A stretch of DNA of 45,018 bases from an uncultured Monoglobus sp. GTDB taxonomy: Bacteria; Bacillota; Clostridia; Monoglobales; Monoglobaceae. The translations under genes were made by a program, and so were the position numbers. Location of the stretch: positions 1 through 45,018 of the forward strand of contig CANRGH010000019.1 in the NCBI GenBank assembly GCA_947630135.1. Reading direction: 5' to 3'. Every line of letters begins with the position of its first letter. Within the stretch, counting starts at the first letter, position 1. Shown here in pieces: positions 38,044 through 45,018 of the stretch. The notes beneath the pieces are model-generated. The model was given only the letters and a program-made list of their open reading frames with translations, did no database searches and had not been told where the DNA came from.

Positions 38044-41000
38044 ATGAATAAGAGGATAATTTCGGCAATTTTGTCGGCGCTTCTGCTTTTCGGAGCGGTA
38101 AACATGCCCGTGCTGGCCGAGGACGAAAAAGTTACGCTTATAGTCGAAACCGAGGGCGCTCCGCTTCTCGGAACCAGAGAGGCCGCTTTGATGGGCGCGT
38201 CAGAATTTTTAAAAACCGACGAGGCAAGGGATACCGAGGCGCGGCTTTTGAGCGCGCAGGACAAGGTCAAGTCGGCGGTCAAAAGACGCTCCGGAGCTGA
38301 CGCGGACAAGGGCTTTACCTACACAAGCGTTTTTAACGGATTTTCAATGGAGGCCCGCGAGAGCGATATTGAAAAAATCAAGTCGATAGACGGCGTCAAA
38401 AACGTGTATATATCCGAAGCGGTCGATATCCCCGATCAGCCGACCTCGGACGGAGAAAGCGCGCCCGGCTTTGGCGGTCAGATGATGAACACGCAGGCGA
38501 TGTATGACAACGGCTATAACGGCGGCGGGCAGGCCGTGGCGATCATAGACGCGGGATTTGATGTCGTTCACGAATTTTTCTCATCGACCGCGGAAGACCC
38601 GAGATTATCTAAAAGCTATGTAAAAGATCTTATCGAAAACAACGAGCTTAACGCGAAGGCTGAGGCAAATCAGGTTTATAAAAATGCGAAGATCCCGTTT
38701 GCCTATGATTACGGCGACAATGACGCGGATGTGTATTACCCTCAGCTGTCGCACGGCACTCATGTGGCGGGCATCGCGGCGGGCAAGAACGGCGTGTTTG
38801 AGGGAACGACATTCTCGGGCGTCGCGCCCGAGGCTCAGCTTGTCTTAATGAAAATTGCCGACTCGGAAGGCAGCACATATAACTCCGTTATCATTGCCGC
38901 GATGGACGACGCGGCGAAAATGGATGTCTGCGCGGTCAATATGAGCTTGGGCTCAACGCTGGCAAATTCCCCGGCGTACACGACCGCCTGTGATAACATG
39001 AGAAACGCGGGAATTGCGATCATCAGCGCCGCCGGAAATGATGACAGATACGCCGAGACCGCCGAAAACCCCGATTACAGCTATATCGAATATCCGGCAG
39101 TCTGCTCGGCGTCGACCGCGGTCGCGTCGTGCGACACGGACAAGAGGTGGCTCATAGGCGGCGGGATAACGCTCGCCGACGGAGAGAAGATCGTCGTTGA
39201 CCAAGCGGTGTACAGCGAGCTGTTTTTCAAAAAATTCTCGGATAAGTTTTATGACTATGTATATGTGGGCAGCGAGACAACTCCGCCCGAGGATGTTGTG
39301 AAAGGAAAAATCGTTATCTCTGTTTTAAACAGCGGAATAACAAGCAGGTATCTTTTAGATTGTGGCGCCATTGGAATGATTTTTGTGGAAAACGACGAGA
39401 TCGATGGCAGACTGCATACCGTGAGTGATGAAATACCCGGCCTGGTGGTGCGCAGATCATACGGTGAAAAGCTGATAAACGCCGAGGACAAGCGGTTCAA
39501 GACCGACGCGGAAATATGCACACTCTACGGGGAATTCCCCGACGCGGGAATATCCTATTTCAGCAACTGGGCGACATCCTCAAATCTTGAGCTAAAGCCC
39601 GAGATCACCGCGCCGGGCGGCGATATTCTGTCGTCGGTCAACGGTGACGAATACGAAAACAATAACGGCACCTCCATGGCGGCTCCGCAGATCACGGGCG
39701 CTATGGCGCTCATGAGCGATTTTGTCGAAGCTGAACACCCCGAGACAGCGGGCGCGGACAAGGTCGCGCTTATGGAAAATATTTTGATGAGCTCGGCGAG
39801 CCTTTTTTACAGCGACGAGGAAAAGACTCTCCCATTGTCGCCGCGCAAGCAGGGCGCGGGACTTGCGAATTTGCGGGACGCACTGACAATTCCCGTAATT
39901 CTAAAGGGCGACAGCGGCAAATCAAAACTGAGCCTCGGCGATATGCTCGGCGACGAGATAACGCTTAAATTCACGGCCGAGAACCTGACCGATCATGATG
40001 TGATCTACGACGATATATCGGTTTGCGCGCTCACCGACGGATATGAAAGCAAAAACGGCGAAAATATGATCTCGGATTCGGTGCCGCTTGAGATCACTGC
40101 GGTCGAAAAGCCCGAAAGCGTGACCGTTCCCGCAAACGGCGAAACAGAGGTAAGCGTAAAAATTACTTTAAACGGCGAGCAGACCGCGGCCAATAAAGAA
40201 ATATTCACAAACGGCTTTTGGGTGGACGGATTTATAACCCTGAGTTCGAAGGACGGCTCGGTGACAAAATCGAGCATGCCTTACACGGGATTTTACGGCG
40301 ATTGGACAGCCGCTGACGCGTTTTCTCCCTCGTATTTTGAGGAGGGCGGCAGCGCCGAGAACGGTTATATCGGATACAATTCGGATGTGCTCGGCACAAA
40401 CTTGTTTGCGAGCGGCGATGAGGATAAAAGCGAATATGAAAGCGAAAGCTATGTGGGCATATCGGGTCTGACCGACAACACGGGATATTGGATAAGAGTG
40501 CGCATGCTGCGCGCCCTCGTTGACACGACCTTGACCGTCAAAGACTCGAGCGGCAATGTCGTGTATGAGAAAAAGCTTTACGATGGTCTGTGCCGCCAGC
40601 TCGAAATCAATGATTACTTTGAGAATGTTTCGCTGGATGGGCTCGGCCTTCCCGAAGGCGACTATACCGCGGTCCTGTCGGGCAATTTCGTGTACGGAGA
40701 CAAAAGCAGAACCGAGGAAAAGACGTATCAGTTTTATATCGACTCCGAGCTTCCCGAGATAAGGGATCCGAGGATCTACGAGGAGGGCGGCAAAAAGTAC
40801 GCGTCGTTTAAGGCATGCGATAACCGCTATCTGATGGGCGCCATGGCAAATGACGGAAGCAACACGGTCAGCGCAGCGGTCAAGGCTCAAAAAGAGGCGG
40901 AAATAACGCTTGATATAACGAATCTGAACGAGGAGACACTTGAGTTTTCTGTTAGCGATTATGCCTATAACACATATGATTTCAAGATCGGCGGTGTAAA

Positions 41001-41286
41001 CGCCGAGATAACCGACAGCATCACGGGCGAAGGCAGCGCCGCATTTATCGCGAGCATCGCCAACAACGCCGCCGACGCCGACGCGGATGTTATAATGGCG
41101 CTGTATGACGGAGACGGCGTTATGATCGACGCGGACGTGCAAAACGTGTTCATAGGAAGCGGCGAGAACTTCTCGCTCGCATTCAGCTTTGAAAACGCGC
41201 CGACCGCGACCGAGGCCAAGCTGTTCGTCTGGGAACACGACAAACTGACCCCGCTGTGCGACCCCGTGATATTCACCGAATTTTAA
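38044..41286 (+). CDS. Secreted subtilisin-family (S8) serine protease 1
   Basis: 1080 residues. A signal peptide (1 to about 25) precedes an inhibitor-like propeptide (about 28-125). The S8 catalytic domain has Asp169 in AVAIIDAGFD, His237 in LSHGTHVAGIAAG and Ser544 in NNGTSMAAPQITG. A PA-like insert (about 372-478) lies between His and Ser. Fn3-like domains follow (about 620-960, including LKFTAENLTDHDVIYDDISV), and a C-terminal module ends KLFVWEHDKLTPLCDPVIF, a form seen in many clostridial secreted proteins. This is the C5a-peptidase/lactocepin layout. No LPXTG, SLH or transmembrane anchor is seen, so it may be released. Its tandem paralogue follows. Confidence 0.92.
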   Translation: MNKRIISAILSALLLFGAVNMPVLAEDEKVTLIVETEGAPLLGTREAALMGASEFLKTDEARDTEARLLSAQDKVKSAVKRRSGADADKGFTYTSVFNGFSMEARESDIEKIKSIDGVKNVYISEAVDIPDQPTSDGESAPGFGGQMMNTQAMYDNGYNGGGQAVAIIDAGFDVVHEFFSSTAEDPRLSKSYVKDLIENNELNAKAEANQVYKNAKIPFAYDYGDNDADVYYPQLSHGTHVAGIAAGKNGVFEGTTFSGVAPEAQLVLMKIADSEGSTYNSVIIAAMDDAAKMDVCAVNMSLGSTLANSPAYTTACDNMRNAGIAIISAAGNDDRYAETAENPDYSYIEYPAVCSASTAVASCDTDKRWLIGGGITLADGEKIVVDQAVYSELFFKKFSDKFYDYVYVGSETTPPEDVVKGKIVISVLNSGITSRYLLDCGAIGMIFVENDEIDGRLHTVSDEIPGLVVRRSYGEKLINAEDKRFKTDAEICTLYGEFPDAGISYFSNWATSSNLELKPEITAPGGDILSSVNGDEYENNNGTSMAAPQITGAMALMSDFVEAEHPETAGADKVALMENILMSSASLFYSDEEKTLPLSPRKQGAGLANLRDALTIPVILKGDSGKSKLSLGDMLGDEITLKFTAENLTDHDVIYDDISVCALTDGYESKNGENMISDSVPLEITAVEKPESVTVPANGETEVSVKITLNGEQTAANKEIFTNGFWVDGFITLSSKDGSVTKSSMPYTGFYGDWTAADAFSPSYFEEGGSAENGYIGYNSDVLGTNLFASGDEDKSEYESESYVGISGLTDNTGYWIRVRMLRALVDTTLTVKDSSGNVVYEKKLYDGLCRQLEINDYFENVSLDGLGLPEGDYTAVLSGNFVYGDKSRTEEKTYQFYIDSELPEIRDPRIYEEGGKKYASFKACDNRYLMGAMANDGSNTVSAAVKAQKEAEITLDITNLNEETLEFSVSDYAYNTYDFKIGGVNAEITDSITGEGSAAFIASIANNAADADADVIMALYDGDGVMIDADVQNVFIGSGENFSLAFSFENAPTATEAKLFVWEHDKLTPLCDPVIFTEF

Positions 41287-41665
41287 AACACACCGGGCGG
41301 ATATTATCCGCCCGCAGCAACACCTCATCCGACTTTTTGCCCATTCGGGCAAAAACCCACCTTTAAGGAAGCTCTTGGTCAAAATCGCAAGCGATTTTGA
41401 AAGATAGCTCTGAACCCGCAAGCAAAGCTTGCTGATTATCCCTCAAGGGGAAGGCTTTGTAGGGGCGGATATTATCCGCCCGCCTGCCTCGCAAACCTTA
41501 CGGAAGGAGAGCCTGACTCCTACGACCGCGGTGAAATGCCAATGATTTCTACCAACATCATCTCCGCGTAATCACTATTCGCTAATCGCTAATCACTACG
41601 TTCGTAGTGGCGGATATTATCCGCCCGCTATATAAAATTATATTAAACTTGGAAGGACGAATATT
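41287..41665 (+). repeat. Repeat-rich spacer between the two subtilase genes
   Basis: No gene is visible. The spacer holds three copies of a palindrome, GGCGGATATTATCCGCC (within 41294-41314, 41462-41482 and 41607-41627). It also has several perfect small hairpins: GCCCATTCGGGC, AAAATCGCAAGCGATTTT, GCAAGCAAAGCTTGC and CCCCTCAAGGGG arms between 41336 and 41452. A copy of the dispersed TTCGCTAATC repeat is at 41567-41602. The first palindrome may end transcription of subtilase 1, but it lacks a T-run. Confidence 0.75.
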
Positions 41666-44600
41666 ATGAATAAAAAAATTATCTCGGCAATTTTGACCGC
41701 GCTGCTGCTTTTCGGAGCGGTAAACATGCCCGCGCTGGCGGATGACGAAAAAGTTACGCTTATAGTTGAAACCGAGGGCGCTCCGCTTCTCGGAACCAAA
41801 GAGGCCGCCTTGATGGGCGCGTCCGAGTTTTTGAAAACCGACGAGGCGAAGGATACCGAGGCACGGCTTTTGAGCGCGCAGGACAAAGTCAAGTCGGCGG
41901 TCAAAAGACGCTCGGGAGCGGACGCGGACAAGGGCTTTACCTACACAAGCGTTTTCAACGGATTTTCGATTGAGGCCCGCGAGAGCGATATTGAAAAAAT
42001 CAAGTCGATAGACGGCGTTAAAAACGTGTATATATCCGAAACGGTCGAAATTCCCGATCAGCCCGCAGCGGATGGAAACGCCGAACCCGGCTTCGGCGCG
42101 CAGATGATGAACGCGCAGGCGATGTATGACAAGGGCTATAATGGCAGCGGGCAAGCCGTGGCGATCATAGACGCGGGATGCGACGTCAGTCACGATTTTT
42201 TTGCCGCGGATATTGAAAACCCGAGGCTGTCCAAAAGCGACATAAGGAATTATGTCGAAAATAACGAGCTTAACGCGGAGGCTGAGGCAAATCAGGTTTA
42301 CAAAAACACGAAAGTCCCGTTCGCCTATGATTACGGCGACAATGACGCGGACGTGTATTACGCCGAGATGACGCACGGCACTCATGTGGCGGGCATCGCG
42401 GCGGGCAAGAACGGCGTGTTTGAGGGAACGACATTCTCGGGCGTCGCGCCCGAGGCTCAGCTCGTTTTGATGAAAGTCGCCGACTCGGAAGGCAACGCGG
42501 AAGACTCCGTTATCGTCGCCGCGATGGACGACGCGTCAAAAATAGATGTGTGCGCGGTCAATTTGAGCGTGGGTACCACGTTCGCAAATTCCACGATGTA
42601 TGCAACCGCCTGCGATAATCTGAGAAACGCGGGGATAGCGGTCATATGCTCCGCGGGAAACGATGAGAGATACGACGAGACCGCCGAAAACCCCGATTAC
42701 ACCTATAACAATTATCCGGCGTCCTGTTCTGCGGCGACCGCGGTCGCGTCATGCGACACGGACAAGAGGTGGCTCATAGGCGGCGGAATAACGCTCGCCG
42801 ACGGGGAGAAGATCGTCGTTGACCAAGCGGTGTACAGCGAGCTGTTTTTCAAAAAATTCTCGGATAAGTTTTATGACTATGTGTATATTGGCAGCGAGTC
42901 AACTCCGCCCGAGGATGTTGTGAGCGGAAAGATCGTTATCATTGATATGAACAGCGGAATAACAAGCGGGTATCTTTTAGATCGCGGAGTCGTGGGCCTG
43001 ATAATAGCGGCGCCCGATGAGCGTGACGGCATAGTGCATACCGCGAGCGATGAAATGCCGGGTCTGATAGTGCGCAATTCCTACGGCGAAAAGCTGATAA
43101 ACGCCGAGGACAAGCGGTTTAAGACCGACGCGGAGATATGCACACTATACAGGGAATTTCCCGACGCGGGAATATCCGATTACAGCAACTGGGGAACCGG
43201 TTCAAATCTTGACCTAAAGCCCGAGATCACCGCGCCGGGCGGCAATATTCTGTCGTCGGTCAACGGCGACGTATATGAAAACAAAAACGGCACGTCCATG
43301 GCGGCTCCGCACATTACGGGCGCTATGGCGCTCATGAGCGGTTTTATGGAGGCAGAACACCCCGAGACAGCGGGCGCGGACAAGGTCGCGCTTATGGAAA
43401 ACATTTTGATGAGCTCGGCGAGCCTTTTTTACAGTGACGAGGAAAAGACTCTCCCATTGTCGCCCCGCAGGCAGGGCGCGGGCCTCGCGAATTTACAAGA
43501 CGCGCTGACGATCCCAGTGATACTCAAGGGCGACAGCGGCAAATCAAAACTGAGCCTGGGCGATATGCTCGGAGATGAGATAACGCTTAACTTTACGGCC
43601 GAGAACCTGACCGATCATGACGTGACCTATGACGATATATCGGTTTGCGCGCTCACCGACGGATATGAAAATGTAAACGGTGAAAATATGATCTCTGACT
43701 CGGTGCCGCTTGAGATCACTGCGGTCGAAAAGCCCGGAAGCGTGACGATTCCCGCAAACGGCGAAATAGAGATAAGCGTAAAAATTACTCTAAACGGCGA
43801 GCAGACCGCGGCCAATAAAGAGATTTTCACAAACGGTTTTTGGGTCGACGGATATATAACCTTAAGCGCGAAGGATGGCTCGGTGACAAAAGCGAGTATG
43901 CCCTACACGGGATTTTACGGCGACTGGACAGCCGCTGACGCGTTTTGCCCCTCATATTTTGAAGAAGGCGGCAGCGCCGAGAACGGATATTTGGCTTGCG
44001 GCAATGCTATTGCGGGAACGAATATATTTGCTGACGCCGACGATGACAAAAGCGAATATGAAAGCGAAAGCTATGTAGGCATATCGGGATTAAACAACAG
44101 CGACTATCAGATAAACGCGCGAGTGCTGCGCACCCTCGTTGACACAGTCCTGACCGTCAAAGACTCGGGCGGTAATGTTGTGTATGAGAAAAAACCGAGC
44201 AACGGTCTGTGCCGCCAGATCGAAAGCAATAATTACTTTGAGGAAGTTTCGCTGGATGGGCTCGGCCTTCCCGAAGGCGACTATACCGCGATCCTGTCAG
44301 GAAAATTCGTGTACGGAGGCAAAAGCAGAACCGAGGAAAAGACGTATAAGTTTTATATCGACTCCGAGCTTCCCGAGATAAGGGAGCCGAAAATTTACGA
44401 AGAGGATGGCAAAAAATACGCGTCGTTTAAGGCGAGCGATAACCGCTATCTGATGGGCGCCATGGCAAATGACGGAAGCAACATGGTCAGTGCGGCGGTC
44501 AAAGCTCAAAAGGATGCGGAAATAACGCTTGACATAACGGAGCTGGACGAGGAGACACTTGAATTTACGGTTTCCGATTATGCCTATAACACATACAATT

Positions 44601-44905
44601 TTAAGATCGGCGCGCTAAACGCCGAGATAACCGACAGCATCACGGGCGGAGGCAGCGCCGCGTTTATCGCGAGCATCGCCAACAATGCCGCCGACGCCGA
44701 CGCGGATGTTATGATGGCGATATATGACAGTGACGGCGTGCTGATCGGCGCAGATGTGCAAAACGTGTTCATAAACAGCGGCGAAAAGCTCTCGCTCGCG
44801 TTCAGCTTTGAAAACGCGCCGACCGCGGCCGAGGCCAAGCTGTTCGTCTGGGAACACGACAAACTGACCCCGCTGTGCGACCCCGTGATATTCACCGAAT
44901 TTTAA
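41666..44905 (+). CDS. Secreted subtilisin-family (S8) serine protease 2, tandem paralogue
   Basis: 1079 residues with the same layout as its neighbour. Asp169 is in AVAIIDAGCD, His237 in MTHGTHVAGIAAG and Ser544 in KNGTSMAAPHITG, so it is predicted to be active. Long stretches are almost identical to subtilase 1 (propeptide, the block TAVASCDTDKRWLIGGGITL through KFYDY, C-terminal module). The surface after the catalytic Asp (HDFFAADIENPRLSKSDIRNYV), the PA insert (IIAAPDERDGIVHTASDE) and the region GYLACGNAIAGTNIFADADD differ. GGAAGGACG precedes the ATG as in copy 1, but no clear promoter is visible in the repeat-rich spacer; an AT-rich CTATATAAAATTATA at 41628-41642 is the only candidate. 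Confidence 0.92.
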   Translation: MNKKIISAILTALLLFGAVNMPALADDEKVTLIVETEGAPLLGTKEAALMGASEFLKTDEAKDTEARLLSAQDKVKSAVKRRSGADADKGFTYTSVFNGFSIEARESDIEKIKSIDGVKNVYISETVEIPDQPAADGNAEPGFGAQMMNAQAMYDKGYNGSGQAVAIIDAGCDVSHDFFAADIENPRLSKSDIRNYVENNELNAEAEANQVYKNTKVPFAYDYGDNDADVYYAEMTHGTHVAGIAAGKNGVFEGTTFSGVAPEAQLVLMKVADSEGNAEDSVIVAAMDDASKIDVCAVNLSVGTTFANSTMYATACDNLRNAGIAVICSAGNDERYDETAENPDYTYNNYPASCSAATAVASCDTDKRWLIGGGITLADGEKIVVDQAVYSELFFKKFSDKFYDYVYIGSESTPPEDVVSGKIVIIDMNSGITSGYLLDRGVVGLIIAAPDERDGIVHTASDEMPGLIVRNSYGEKLINAEDKRFKTDAEICTLYREFPDAGISDYSNWGTGSNLDLKPEITAPGGNILSSVNGDVYENKNGTSMAAPHITGAMALMSGFMEAEHPETAGADKVALMENILMSSASLFYSDEEKTLPLSPRRQGAGLANLQDALTIPVILKGDSGKSKLSLGDMLGDEITLNFTAENLTDHDVTYDDISVCALTDGYENVNGENMISDSVPLEITAVEKPGSVTIPANGEIEISVKITLNGEQTAANKEIFTNGFWVDGYITLSAKDGSVTKASMPYTGFYGDWTAADAFCPSYFEEGGSAENGYLACGNAIAGTNIFADADDDKSEYESESYVGISGLNNSDYQINARVLRTLVDTVLTVKDSGGNVVYEKKPSNGLCRQIESNNYFEEVSLDGLGLPEGDYTAILSGKFVYGGKSRTEEKTYKFYIDSELPEIREPKIYEEDGKKYASFKASDNRYLMGAMANDGSNMVSAAVKAQKDAEITLDITELDEETLEFTVSDYAYNTYNFKIGALNAEITDSITGGGSAAFIASIANNAADADADVMMAIYDSDGVLIGADVQNVFINSGEKLSLAFSFENAPTAAEAKLFVWEHDKLTPLCDPVIFTEF

Positions 44906-44917
44906 AAACCGTTTAGG

Positions 44918-44940
44918 ACGGGCGGCAGATTGCCGCCCGT
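44918..44940 (+). terminator. Hairpin after subtilase 2
   Basis: ACGGGCGGCA (44918-44927) and TGCCGCCCGT (44931-44940), a 10-bp perfect stem with loop GAT but no T-run. A second hairpin with a T-run follows. Confidence 0.6.
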
Positions 44941-44961
44941 GCAGACTGTCGAAAAAGGGAA

Positions 44962-44991
44962 GAAAAAGCTCAGAAAAGACTGGGCTTTTTC
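44962..44991 (+). terminator. Rho-independent terminator at the window end
   Basis: GAAAAAGCTCA and TGGGCTTTTTC arms (44962-44972 and 44981-44991) with a T-run in the 3' arm. Only AT-rich sequence with a TATGGTAAAATA promoter-like string follows to 45018. Confidence 0.7.
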
Positions 44992-45018
44992 TGTATTTTA
45001 TGGTAAAATATAGGTAAG

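Overview
The window looks like a chromosomal segment of an anaerobic, low-to-mid GC Firmicute of class Clostridia. An Oscillospirales- or Monoglobales-like gut lineage is my inference and is not proven. The grounds are AGGAGG-type ribosome sites, near-consensus sigma-A promoters with 17-nt spacers, an agr-type LytTR system, S-layer (SLH) domains, a CimA-LeuCDB isoleucine/leucine operon and families of short GC-rich intergenic palindromes.

Layout. 1-545: 3' end of a 23S rRNA, spacer, 5S rRNA and a terminator that has been tandemly duplicated. 700-4000: an agr-like quorum-sensing locus in the order A-C-B. The AgrB-like protein carries in frame, at its C terminus, what looks like the AgrD pheromone precursor. 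An unassigned small RNA with its own promoter and terminator lies just upstream, and its promoter shares a 29-nt block with the agrB-D promoter. 4000-10300: a short minus-strand ORF, a LysM-CAP secreted protein, a Zn/Cd-type P1B ATPase under an ArsR-type operator, a CNNM/CorC-like membrane protein and an L-fucose/L-arabinose isomerase-family protein. 10300-12300: a MntA-HepT (NTase-HEPN) toxin-antitoxin pair and a split chromate transporter pair. 12300-20380: a seven-gene branched-chain amino-acid operon, ilvB-ilvN-ilvC-cimA-leuC-leuD-leuB. 20400-24200: fructosamine-kinase-like and TtcA-like genes, a nitroreductase and a secreted protein with two repeats. 24200-29100: a two-component system followed by an ABC transporter of the peptide/antimicrobial-response kind. 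The ABC promoter carries three 11-bp-phased response-regulator-like repeats. 29100-32100: a decayed HerA-like (DUF853) ATPase remnant, a small NHLP-leader-like protein, a STAS protein, an NlpC/P60 hydrolase and a YbjQ protein. 32300-36900: a 1513-residue secreted protein that joins a papain-like protease, a beta-rich region, three SLH domains and a DUF3089 alpha/beta-hydrolase. 37000-44900: a ferredoxin-like protein flanked by direct repeats, and two tandem, nearly identical subtilisin-family proteases separated by a repeat-rich spacer.

How the parts work together. The ilv/cim/leu operon can make 2-oxobutyrate from pyruvate and acetyl-CoA (CimA, LeuCD, LeuB) and feed it to acetohydroxyacid synthase and KARI, so isoleucine need not come from threonine. 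LeuCD and LeuB can also serve leucine synthesis, but no separate leuA is in view. The agr-like locus would make, export and sense a cyclic thiolactone peptide. Several large secreted enzymes (LysM-CAP, NlpC/P60, papain-SLH-esterase, two subtilases) indicate a surface-active proteolytic lifestyle.

The strongest candidate for something undescribed is the fused AgrB-AgrD protein, together with the RNA-specifying unit that shares its promoter block.
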